Origin: Stephanodiscus triporus
Taxonomy: Eukaryota > Bacillariophyta > Thalassiosirophyceae > Thalassiosirales > Thalassiosiraceae
Assembly: GCA_036939755.1 (NCBI GenBank)
Contig: JALLAZ010000998.1
Location: 1 to 10,855 of the forward strand
Reading direction: 5' to 3'
DNA length: 10,855 nt
Position numbers and translations under genes: made by a program. Positions within the stretch are counted from its first letter, which is position 1. The number at the start of each line of letters is the position of its first letter. The notes below the pieces were generated by a model. The model worked only from the letters and a program-made list of their open reading frames with translations. It was not told where the DNA came from and made no database searches. Positions 1 through 6,809 of the stretch are shown here, piece by piece.

Positions 1-66
1 TGTGTAAAAGTGTGTAAAAGTGTGTAAAAGTGTGTAAAAGTGTGTAAAAGTGTGTTAAAGTGTGTT
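1..66. repeat. 10-bp minisatellite (TGTGTAAAAG)n, cut by the window edge
   Basis: The window opens with five exact copies of TGTGTAAAAG. A sixth copy has one change (TGTGTTAAAG), followed by a partial TGTGTT. The array probably continues to the left of the window. The period equals roughly one helical turn. There is no coding potential. The changed copies sit at the right edge, as expected when the ends of an array escape homogenisation. Confidence 0.95.
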
Positions 67-121
67 CGTCTGTCCGGCACCCGTTTGCGAGTAGTTTCGG
101 AAGGAAACTAGTAAAAGGGCG

Positions 122-143
122 CTACATACGTACCAGTATGTAG
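122..143. repeat. Perfect 8-bp stem hairpin
   Basis: CTACATAC, a 6-nt loop GTACCA, then GTATGTAG form a perfect inverted repeat. No T-run follows it, so a terminator reading is not supported. The flanking 67-460 stretch shows only weak open frames on the minus strand that resemble no protein I know. It could be a footprint of a small mobile element or chance. Confidence 0.6.
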
Positions 144-461
144 GGTTGAATCGGCGATTACACAAGAAAGTGAGTGGTCGCGCCAAAAACGCGGGGGCAC
201 CCTATATTTTCCCCCCTTTTTGGCGCCCAATCCAGTGTCTTCCTGCAAAGAAGAGAAGTAAATAAGTAGAAGTATGTATGTTAATCCCCAAATAGAACAA
301 ACTCTGTTCGGAAACGGGGAGTCCCCATATGGGATTTTTTTGGTCTCCCTGCCCATTTCCGTGAGGAAATATGCCTGAGAGAAGGGAGTAACTCTCCCAC
401 GCTCGAGGTGCAAAACCCGAATCAATCGGAGAGAGAAACGGGAAAGAATCATGGAGCAAAT

Positions 462-905
462 CTATCCCTCGTATGTAGAACATAGGTGAACCTGGGGTTT
501 GATGGACAGTGGCAGTGAGGTGTTGGGGTATAGGTATCTAGCTTCTTGTGCCAAAGCAAGGGATAGGGTGAGTGCAAAGTCTTGAGCAATGACATTGTGT
601 GCACTTTTGCTGTTTCTGCATTCACAGCAGCAGGCATGGTCTCTAAAGATGTCTTGTATGTGGTGGCTGCAGATGCATGGTGTGTTGGCGGGGTAAATAG
701 GGAGTCTGATTTTGCGGGGGATGCATAGAAGGAAGGAGAGTGGTGTAAGAAGATTCCTCACAGGGCATCTGAACATTGCAATGAGGGGGTAGGACGTGGT
801 AGAAGTGAGGATGCTTGGGAGGAGGTGGAAGTGTTTGGAGTCATGCTCGAAGATGTGGTTGGTTGTAGAGTTCGGAGTGGACAATGGTTGTGGTGTGTTT
901 CCCAA
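462..905 (-). pseudogene. Relic of the C-terminal part of a retroelement reverse-transcriptase polyprotein
   Basis: The minus-strand frame is open from about 917 down to a stop at 462 and gives about 147 residues. Residues 66-106 hold an RLPIYP-type stretch followed by a Cys/His cluster: C77, C79, then an Asp..Asp-His segment (H90), C92-C94 and C96, and S..HN (H103). This order (C-x-C, D..GDH-like, C, then HN) resembles, from memory, the segment found after the reverse-transcriptase domain in non-LTR-type elements of diatoms and other algae. Downstream residues 126-141 (YPNTSLPLSIKPQVHL) also look like that family. The usual Gly before Asp-His is Arg here (FRDH). No polymerase catalytic core lies upstream on this strand within the window and no convincing ATG starts the frame, so I read it as a truncated copy. 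An unrelated zinc-knuckle protein is the main alternative. Confidence 0.5.
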
Positions 906-1420
906 CCCAACGACTCCTCACCTCCTTTTTTGTGTGGATCAGTGCTGGTGTCAGGTGGGTGTTTCATAGCTGCAATATCTGCTGCTGCTGCTGTCGTCAG
1001 TTGTCACCAACATTGTACAAAGGGTGAGAATGGCAAGGGGTGATGCCACATCCAAAGACCAATGCTGCTACCACCACCATGCATGCCGTCACTTTTAGCA
1101 TCTAGAAATTAAGTACCATGATCCTTGGTCACGGGGAGCTTTTGGCTCAGTGGTACAGTCACCTCCCACCTGCCTGTGCCTCCACCTGTGACTTGAACAC
1201 AATGCCATATTTCAAACACCATGTTCAGAAGAAATTATTGAGTGGGTTGTCTGACGAACTGGTCAGGCTTCTTCACTATCTGTAATTTGTTGCAAGAAAG
1301 AATATAAATTATTATAAACATTGATCAAAGGCTACATATGAGCTTCATTTTTAGGACGTCCTCTATTACATAACAAATAGACACACAATGATTTAAGACT
1401 GATAAAGTTAAAAGGAGACA
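906..1420. other. Non-coding stretch, no gene recognised
   Basis: Only short overlapping frames occur here, rich in Ser/Thr/His on the minus strand and without known motifs. The single notable item is the tRNA-like segment annotated separately at 1133-1201. From about 1290 the sequence becomes AT-rich. Confidence 0.6.
1133..1201 (+). ncRNA. tRNA-like / SINE-like segment (decayed)
   Basis: A GGGGAGC-like start is followed by a D-arm-like segment: TGGC pairs with GTCA around a loop containing TCAGTGGTA, which matches the RNA polymerase III A box (TGGCTCAGTGG, 1143-1153). About 34 bp later TGTG-ACTTGAA-CACA (1187-1201) has T-arm geometry: a 4-bp stem and a 7-nt loop that deviates from the B box TTCGANTC. 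No good anticodon stem and no closing acceptor strand are seen, so it is not a functional tRNA. A tRNA-derived SINE head or an old tRNA pseudogene fits best. Chance resemblance is possible. Confidence 0.3.
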
Positions 1421-1618
1421 TTGAGTGTTTTGGCAGGAATGTTCGACGAACAAAATTTTGGTTTAAAAACTTGTTGGGCAATTTTCAATCCAACCCATCA
1501 TTTTATTTGTTTTAGTCTGGTTGTTCTTGGCTGTGGTTGGAACTGTTTTGGTTGGAAAATGCTGTGGCAAAAAATTGGGCTTCTCCCTTTGGTCCATTCC
1601 TCGCCGAAAACTCAAAAT

Positions 1619-1638
1619 GGTACAGTATGTACTGTACC
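1619..1638. repeat. 20-bp near-perfect palindrome
   Basis: GGTACAGTA, a central TG, and TACTGTACC give 9-bp arms that match exactly. A further TACTGT follows at once, so the core is partly repeated. It lies in DNA with no convincing gene, about 75 bp before the candidate start of the broken gene at 1713. It could be a binding site for a dimeric protein or a chance palindrome. Confidence 0.6.
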
Positions 1639-1973
1639 TACTGTCACAAGTAAACAACTGGTTGTGTGTGTGCGAGGAACAGAAAAAAATGCCATCAGAA
1701 AAAGAACCCATCATGGTGTCAACGAGATGAGGCGGCAACTACACGCCAGAGACAACAAATCCTTTGCCCATCAGCAGAGGCAGGAAGAGAGGAGATGGAC
1801 TTTCTTTGGGCGCGTTGGCGGCGGCCGCGAAGAAGCCATCCAGAGGGCCGCGGCCTGGTGAGCATGAGGAGGACGCCATCGCAGCAGTGCTTGAATATGC
1901 CAAGGTGTACCATGTTGACAGCAATGACAGCAATTATGCTGCGCTGGGTTGTGGGGTTTATGATGACAACAAT

Positions 1974-2002
1974 GGGGGGGGGGATGTGGGGGGCGGGGGG
2001 GG
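1974..2002 (+). repeat. G-rich tract with G-quadruplex potential
   Basis: Runs of 10, 6 and 8 guanines are separated by ATGT and C. Four or more G3 tracts are available, so a quadruplex is possible. The tract lies exactly where the reading frame of the broken gene at 1713-2532 changes, which fits slippage or a sequencing length error in a homopolymer. Confidence 0.8.
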
Positions 2003-2448
2003 AAGATTGACCTTCTCATGGGATAAACAAAGATGAGCAGGAGGAGGAGGAGGAGATGGGGAAGGCGTGGCAGAGGGTTACCAAGAAGAGTAAGTCCGAG
2101 ATGAATTTTGATGAATTGCATTCTTATTTTGATTCCCAGTTGAGGCAGGTGGGAAAATGTCCCAATCATGGATGCGACTGCCTCGCAATCCTTTCCGATA
2201 TGGGCATCCATGCTTCAGTCGTCATGTTCCTGTGCTGGTTCAACAAGAAAACAAAGTATGAACAAGACTCAATCATTTTTGAGTGGTTCAAATATGCATC
2301 ACTGAAGCAGACAAAGTATAATTTGGTTCACCTGCCATACATTGATGATGACACGAATGACATCCCTGAAGTGGTATACTTTGTTAGTTTTCCGACATAC
2401 TTTTTTATGTGGAAGTCAAGCTTCCCAAACCTTAACAGCTTAGCAGCT

Positions 2449-2470
2449 ATGTGCCGCCATGGTGGCACAT
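2449..2470. repeat. 22-bp imperfect palindrome centred on CCATGG
   Basis: ATGTGCC and GGCACAT are exact inverted arms. They enclose g-CCATGG-t, whose only mismatch pair is g/t. It lies within the 3' part of the broken gene, so some or all of it may simply be coding sequence. Confidence 0.6.
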
Positions 2471-2532
2471 TTTTTAACAAGCTTCTTTGCAGGTTGGTAA
2501 CTTCACCAATTTTGTCCGTTGTTAGCATTTGA

Positions 2533-3779
2533 TAGCCAGAAAGATAGCTGAGCTCTCTGGCTTTGATCGTGGCGTTCGACCTTTCTATTCAGCTTGTGCT
2601 TCAATGAGCTGAGTAGAGGGTCCGTTTTGTGCCTTTTGAACGTTAGCTTAAGAAAGCGATTTCCACAACGCCACAACTCGATTTTTTAAGCAAAAATTGA
2701 TGACCATGGCATCCGCTCGGGTGATACGGGGCAAATACTTGCCCAATGGCAGCATCCAGTGGCTTCCGCCGATGAAGCCTTGAATGTGCTCCATTGGGCA
2801 ATGCACTCGGCATCGTATTGCCTGGTTTGCATGGCCATCAAAATGGTCGGCAGAGGAGGTGCATTTTTTCTGTCGTCAATTTTTTGTCATGAATAACCGT
2901 AGCTAAACGATCATCTTATGGTCGATAAAAAATAAAGCCAAGCTATACTATTGTTCGTTACTATGTATTTATTTAGTTCGTATATTATGGCAGCCTGCCG
3001 ACGGCAATGGATGCCATTTTGGCTACCGTTTCCGATGGCGGGCGAGCGAATTGTGAAAAAACAGAGAGTAACTGTAGAATTAAATTAATTACTCTGTTAT
3101 TTTTGCGATTTAGTTTAAACCGCGCATCCGCGCCCTCGCCCTACCCCTCTTCCGCGTCGCCCTTGCATTGTAATGGGCGTATCCATTAGATTCACGCCGC
3201 TGGAGGGGGAAACAGCTCACCATGGTGGGGGTGTTTGTGTTTTGTTGTGTGTGGGGGCAACGGTGATTCGGTACTAATTCCTACGTACCAATCCTACGGG
3301 GTGGGAGTATTTTGTTCCCGCCGGAACGGACTTAGGTGTTAAGCTGTTAAGGATTGATTATCTGAGGAGTGCCAGAGTATTCAGTTAATCGTTGCGAAGA
3401 TCATTGCATTCTAACACATGCTTGTGCGGTCTATTTTTTTCTGGGGGCGCACCACTTGGTAGGCTCGAACGATGGTTTGCGGCAAAAAATTGGCGCACCA
3501 AGGACTATCGCACACCAAAATGACCGCAAGACAGCGGTCTACATGATGAGATGGTAAGACAGAATTCATTTAAGGGTTTTGACGAAGTTTTGTGTAAATT
3601 TATCTCTTTGGTGTGTTTAGGTTGTGTTGGGTGTTAGAAATAGGGTCAGACAAATAATTAGGGTTTAAACTCGTACTCTAGGTAGATAAAAGCTTATGCT
3701 GAGGCTCTGCATAGATATCTGACGATACCTAGATACGATAGTAGAGTATTTTAGCTAGGTACTTAGAGTCGCAACCCGA
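2533..3779. other. Intergenic region, no gene supported
   Basis: Only short frames are present: a 25-codon frame from 2707 and one of 60 codons from 3007 that is Ser/Pro-rich at its end. None has a recognisable motif. 2880-3000 is AT-rich. 3640-3780 carries several CTAGGTA/TACCTAG words in both orientations without forming one clear structure. The inverted repeat at 2739-2801 is listed separately. Confidence 0.6.
2739..2801. repeat. Inverted repeat, 11-bp exact arms
   Basis: TTGCCCAATGG at 2739-2749 is the exact reverse complement of CCATTGGGCAA at 2791-2801, with 41 nt between. The arms extend inward imperfectly (AGC after the left arm, GCT before the right arm, offset by one base). Such spacing suits a cruciform, the ends of a tiny inverted-repeat element, or a duplicated palindromic site. 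Confidence 0.55.
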
Positions 3780-4129
3780 GCCGAAACCACCTTTTCGTCT
3801 GCAACCAGTCCGTAAATTCTCAGTTGCCCGGCGGCCGGCCTATGAAGGAAAACACCGGCGATTTTGTTGCCGTCTGTGATGTGACAGTCATTTAGAACGT
3901 CTGCACTGGTCCGTCAAATTCTCGCGCGCGAGCAGGGCAGACGGACGCACGGCGGACGGAAGGGCGGGCGGTGCGCAAATGCCGGCGAAGGAAGCCCCCA
4001 TCCACTACATGGGGCGAGATACATTCGCCTCATCGGGGTTTGCATCGCAGCATATCGCCCCCCCCTCGCGCTTTGAGCGACCTCTTACGAAGATAGGACA
4101 TCGATGCATTAAGTCAACACTAGCAAAAC
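3780..4129 (+). promoter_or_regulatory. Probable promoter and 5' leader of the dioxygenase gene
   Basis: GC content and CpG density rise sharply here relative to the DNA before it. The region contains the perfect palindrome CTCGCGCGCGAG at 3921-3932, followed by GACGG/GGACGG-type repeats (3939-3960). No TATA box is obvious. An upstream ATG at 3979 opens a long out-of-frame ORF overlapping the main start. If transcription began before 3979 it would interfere with translation, so the real transcription start is probably between 3979 and 4130, or the upstream ATG is leaky. The assignment rests on position and composition only. Confidence 0.35.
3921..3932. promoter_or_regulatory. 12-bp perfect CpG palindrome CTCGCGCGCGAG
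   Basis: This exact self-complementary site lies about 200 bp upstream of the dioxygenase start codon. It contains a CGCGCGCG core and could bind a symmetric regulator or form Z-DNA. No binding protein can be named from sequence alone. Confidence 0.35.
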
Positions 4130-5338
4130 ATGGCATCCTCGCGGCTTTCCACCGCCTGCTTCTTCGCTCTTTTGGGCCTTCTTTGCGACGTCGTTGCGTG
4201 TTTCACAGCCATCGCCGCTTCCCCGACCTCAGCCGTCGGTGCGACCTTCACGTCCCTATTCGGTTCGACGAGCGGTTCGGCGCGCGACTTGCTATATCAA
4301 GACCAGCAGGATGCCATGCTCCGACGCGCGCTCCACGAACAACAGCTCCTGTCGAGGAACAAGAAAATCAAGGAACTTATTGCGCCGAAATTAATCCCCG
4401 CAAAGCCCAAATCCGGAACCGGCTTCGGCGGATCGGCGTCGAACAGGGTCAACATGGACCCATCCGCGAGGATGGCGTCGGAGATGGCCGACGTGGTGCG
4501 CAGGGAGGGGGTCATACGCGTCGACAACGTCGTCTCGGGCGAGACCGCGGACAATTTGCGCGGTTACGTCCTCGAGCAGCAGAGGATCGCCGCGATCGAG
4601 ACCGAAAGGGACCCGTCCACGTCGAGGACGTACTACGGCGTGGAGAATCGACGAAAGTGTCGATGCGATCTGCAATTGAGCCTGCTCCGGGGGGGATTCG
4701 CGTCCCACCTCGGAGGCGACCGCGAGGACGCCCCCGACGCGGAGGCCCGCCGCTCGACCTTCGCCCTGGGCGACGCGTTGCAGGAGATGCTCGGGAGCGA
4801 CGGCACCCTCCGACGCTTGTACGAAAATCTCGTCACTCCCGACGGAGAGCTGTACGAACTGGCGGCTGTGATCACCGATAAGGGAAGTCATCGGCAAATG
4901 GTCCACCCCGATCTCCCCTACCAGGAAAAGGCGCCCTTGTACGTCATATTCCTCGCATTGCAGGATGTCACGGAGGGCATGGGACCGACTTCCTTCCTCC
5001 TCAGAACGCATACGGGCGAGGCGAATGCCATATTCGCCAGCGGCGACATGGAGAGGAAGGACGAGCAGCTCTCGAGGGCGGAATGTCGCGTCGGCACGCT
5101 GAAGAAGGGCGATGCCGTTTTGTTCGATGCGAGGACTTTACATTGCGGCAATGCCAATGATGAGCGGACTCGAGTCTTGTTCAACTTTTCCTTTCGAAAT
5201 CCTCAAGTTGGTGGGAGCTTGGGGTACAAGGGAAGCATTCGCCCGGGATATGAGGGAGCGATGTCGCTAAGAGGTATGGCCGATGCTCTGGCAGCGTACG
5301 GATCAGGAGACACTAACCCGTTTGCCAAATATATATAA
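4130..5338 (+). CDS. Phytanoyl-CoA dioxygenase (PhyH)-family Fe(II)/2-oxoglutarate oxygenase
   Basis: This is a complete intronless frame of 402 residues. The start at 4130 sits in a good eukaryotic context (AAACATGG). Residues 1-24 form a hydrophobic signal-like segment ending VVAC, and the next residue is F25 followed by TAIAAS. A Phe directly after the predicted cleavage site is the hallmark of the bipartite plastid leaders of diatoms and their relatives (ASAFAP-type motif), so plastid import is plausible but inferred. The catalytic double-stranded beta-helix region spans roughly 120-355. H259-P-D261 is the HxD iron motif, H338 the distal iron ligand, and R348 (10 residues later) the likely 2-oxoglutarate anchor. 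The family oxidises diverse small molecules or lipids; the substrate here is unknown. GC content is very high in the 5' half and falls towards the 3' end. No operon-like neighbour exists, and a retroelement relic follows closely after the stop. I am confident of the fold, not of the substrate. Confidence 0.88.
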   Translation: MASSRLSTACFFALLGLLCDVVACFTAIAASPTSAVGATFTSLFGSTSGSARDLLYQDQQDAMLRRALHEQQLLSRNKKIKELIAPKLIPAKPKSGTGFGGSASNRVNMDPSARMASEMADVVRREGVIRVDNVVSGETADNLRGYVLEQQRIAAIETERDPSTSRTYYGVENRRKCRCDLQLSLLRGGFASHLGGDREDAPDAEARRSTFALGDALQEMLGSDGTLRRLYENLVTPDGELYELAAVITDKGSHRQMVHPDLPYQEKAPLYVIFLALQDVTEGMGPTSFLLRTHTGEANAIFASGDMERKDEQLSRAECRVGTLKKGDAVLFDARTLHCGNANDERTRVLFNFSFRNPQVGGSLGYKGSIRPGYEGAMSLRGMADALAAYGSGDTNPFAKYI

Positions 5339-5399
5339 AGCTTGAGACTTCTTGATGTTCAACATGTATTTAAAGTTGACTTTAATCCTATTTGGCTAT

Positions 5400-5800
5400 G
5401 CCATCAGAGAAGACCCCCTCTTACATAATGATCTCCCAGAAATGACGCACATTGCAGTTGTAGGTGGACACTTCACTTTCTGTAGGCACTTCAAGTATCT
5501 TGGCTCCTGGATCTCCTACAGGCTCTGTGAGGACTTAAATCTCAACAAATGACACACCCCAACACACAGGCCATGAGTAACCTCAAGAATGTGTTGGACA
5601 ACCCACATGCTTACAGCAATTACCTTTTAGGCAATCCCAGTACAAAACCTCTTGCTGTGTGGATATGAAATGTGGTCTACTCTCAAGATCTTTCTCAACA
5701 AAGTCAAAATGTTTCTGAATAGAAATACCCAATGCCAATGCATTCTGCAGGTATCAATAGTGAGAGTGAAAAAGGAGGAAATTCAACTAAACTACTTACA
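5400..5800 (+). pseudogene. 5'-truncated non-LTR-type reverse-transcriptase relic
   Basis: Three frame segments on the same strand together match the end of a reverse-transcriptase domain as found in diatom retroelements, recalled from memory. Segment 1 (about 5442-5549) contains GGHFTFCRHFKYLGSWISY and DLNLNK before a stop. Segment 2 (about 5567-5630, another frame) contains AMSNLKNVLDNPHAYSNYLL. Segment 3 (from 5631, back in the first frame) contains AIPVQNLLLCGYEMW, then FLNKVKMFLNRN and ILQVSIVRVKKEE. The FKYLGSWIS motif, then a wide-spaced block ending in a Leu-Leu-x-Gly-x-E-x-W word, is typical of the segment after the YxDD-bearing palm. The palm itself is absent, so the copy is 5'-truncated, as usual for target-primed insertion. 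At least two frameshifts make it dead. Its left border lies within about 100 bp of the dioxygenase stop. Confidence 0.7.
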
Positions 5801-5947
5801 GCTGAATTCAACTCATGATGCAGACAACAATCAATGTTGCCAAGAGAATGATCCCCATCATGCAAAAACAGGCAATTTACACCATGTTCATCACCATGGT
5901 GCCAACTAGTGGTTGTTCCAGTTCCAGCATCCCAGTGCCCTCCGAAG

Positions 5948-6180
5948 CAGACCTGTGCGGTTGGGACTCGGAACGACCCTTGACTTGTGCCAAAGCCTTG
6001 GCATTGTCTGTCTGTGTGGGATTAGAGTTAGGGTTAGGGTCAGACCTGTGCGGTCGGGACTCGGAACGACCCTTGACTTGTGCCAAAGCCTTGGCATTGT
6101 CTGTCTGTATGGGATTAGAGTTAGGGTTAGGGTTAGGGTTAGGATGAGGGTTAGGGCTAGGTTTAAGGGTTAGGCATTGT
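5948..6180. repeat. 93-bp tandem duplication ending in interstitial telomere-type (TTAGGG)n
   Basis: Copy 1 (5948-6040) and copy 2 (from 6041) begin CAGACCTGTGCGG and differ by only about two bases over the shared part. Each ends in ATTAGAG followed by TTAGGG units: about two in copy 1, and in copy 2 a longer series of exact and degenerate units (TTAGGG, TTAGGA, TGAGGG, CTAGGT) to about 6173. A short fragment of the unit (GGCATTGTCTATATG) then recurs. The low divergence shows a recent duplication. Open frames across this stretch are shadows of the repeat. Confidence 0.9.
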
Positions 6181-6207
6181 CTATATGCAGAAAAAACTTC
6201 AGAGTTA

Positions 6208-6227
6208 GAAAAAGTTCAGACTTTTTC
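6208..6227. repeat. Hairpin with 8-bp stem and TCAG loop
   Basis: GAAAAAGT pairs exactly with ACTTTTTC around a 4-nt TCAG loop. It lies just after the telomere-type repeat. The stem is AT-rich and has a T-run on one side. No transcript is known to end here, so its role is undetermined. Confidence 0.5.
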
Positions 6228-6359
6228 AACCCTTTTTCAGCCAAAATTCCGAAGTTGAGTCTTGCTGTCACCCGTGTGTGTGCCAAAACAGTTCCAAGTT
6301 CATGCCGCCAAAACATCAGACATAAAACTTCTGACCTCCAATCCCCCCCCCTCCCAGAC

Positions 6360-6809
6360 CATCAAAATGGATACACTGTGCAGCAAGGAAAGTGCCCCAC
6401 GTGTCCCAAGAAGACATCGGCACATTATAATAAAGCAATGCCCCCCCCCCCTCCTAAGTCTGGTGGGGGGGTGAATCAACAGCTCTCTTCCTCCCTCCCC
6501 AGGAGAGCCCCCCCCCCCCCCCCCGTGTGTGGATGATGGATTCTCCGGTCTGCACACCAATTTTTTGGACTCTGAGATTATTACCCATGACCTTGTCACT
6601 CATATGACACCAGCAACTGCAGAGAGGCCGAATTGAAGTGGAACGAGGTCAAGAGGGCAAGGCAAAGGGAGGTCACCGCCCAACGATCAGATGGCATGTT
6701 CAACGAGCGCGTGCAGCATGCATTGAACACTCACCGTGATTTTTTCACTATTCATAACACTTATCTCTTTGACATCTATGAATTGCAGATTTTGACAGTC
6801 ACCGCTTAG
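6360..6809 (+). pseudogene. Possible broken gene of unknown family
   Basis: Plus-strand frames here change but read like protein. One frame contains NGYTVQQGKCPTCPKKTSAHYNKAM and ends in Pro runs encoded by C tracts. A second runs from these tracts through FSGLHTNFLDSEIITHDLVTHM to a stop at about 6634. The first frame is open again from 6591 to the stop at 6807-6809 and contains ELKWNEVKRARQREVTAQRS and HRDFFTIHNTYLFDIYELQ. The charged/aromatic pattern suggests old coding sequence broken at the C tracts and near 6620. CPTC might be half of a zinc site. I do not recognise the family. A minus-strand hydrophobic frame over the last part is probably a shadow. Confidence 0.28.
6441..6471. repeat. 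C11 and G7 tracts forming a potential hairpin
   Basis: A run of 11 C at 6441-6451 is followed, after about 13 nt, by a run of 7 G at 6465-6471. The two can pair as a 7-bp G:C stem. A further run of 17 C lies at 6508-6524. Such runs are prone to length change and to sequencing error, and they coincide with frame changes in the surrounding possible coding relic. Confidence 0.75.

Larger units (their letters stand above)
1713..2532 (+). pseudogene. Broken gene of unknown family (Cys-containing protein)
   Basis: A candidate start MVSTR at 1713 runs into TGA at 1728, where a CGA Arg codon would need only one transition to become this stop. The same frame then stays open and encodes a basic Ala/Lys/Arg-rich segment and an HEEDAIAAVLEYAKVYHVD-like segment up to the G-rich tract at 1974-2002, after which it ends at 2036. 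The reading shifts to another frame, which continues through an EEEEE run and an ATG at 2056 to a stop at 2530-2532 (158 residues from that ATG). That part contains CPNHGCDCL and a segment with aromatic and charged residues (CWFNKKTKYEQDSIIFEWFKY) that look like real protein. The layout suggests one ancestral coding sequence damaged by a stop and a homopolymer slip. I do not recognise the family with certainty. It vaguely recalls multi-copy uncharacterised diatom proteins, possibly transposon-linked. A spliced gene hiding these breaks cannot be excluded. Confidence 0.45.

Noticed and set aside
1..66. CRISPR-like repeats
   Set aside because: The units are contiguous 10-mers without spacers, and the DNA is eukaryotic in character.
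1421..1861. 146-codon plus-strand ORF
   Set aside because: It overlaps the start of the better-supported frame from 1713, has no motif, and its frame carries no continuation of the downstream protein-like segment.
3979..4881. 300-codon plus-strand ORF overlapping the dioxygenase gene
   Set aside because: It is Arg/Pro-rich and lacks motifs, as expected of a GC-rich shadow frame. The overlapping frame at 4130-5338 has clear family motifs.
4391..5011. 206-codon minus-strand ORF antisense to the dioxygenase
   Set aside because: It is explained by high GC and codon bias of the sense gene; it shows no recognisable domain.
5815..6147. Plus- and minus-strand ORFs across the 93-bp repeats
   Set aside because: Their repeated peptides are direct translations of a tandem non-coding repeat and TTAGGG units.
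6208..6227. Rho-independent terminator reading of the hairpin
   Set aside because: The stem is AT-rich, there is no upstream bacterial-type gene, and the context is eukaryotic.
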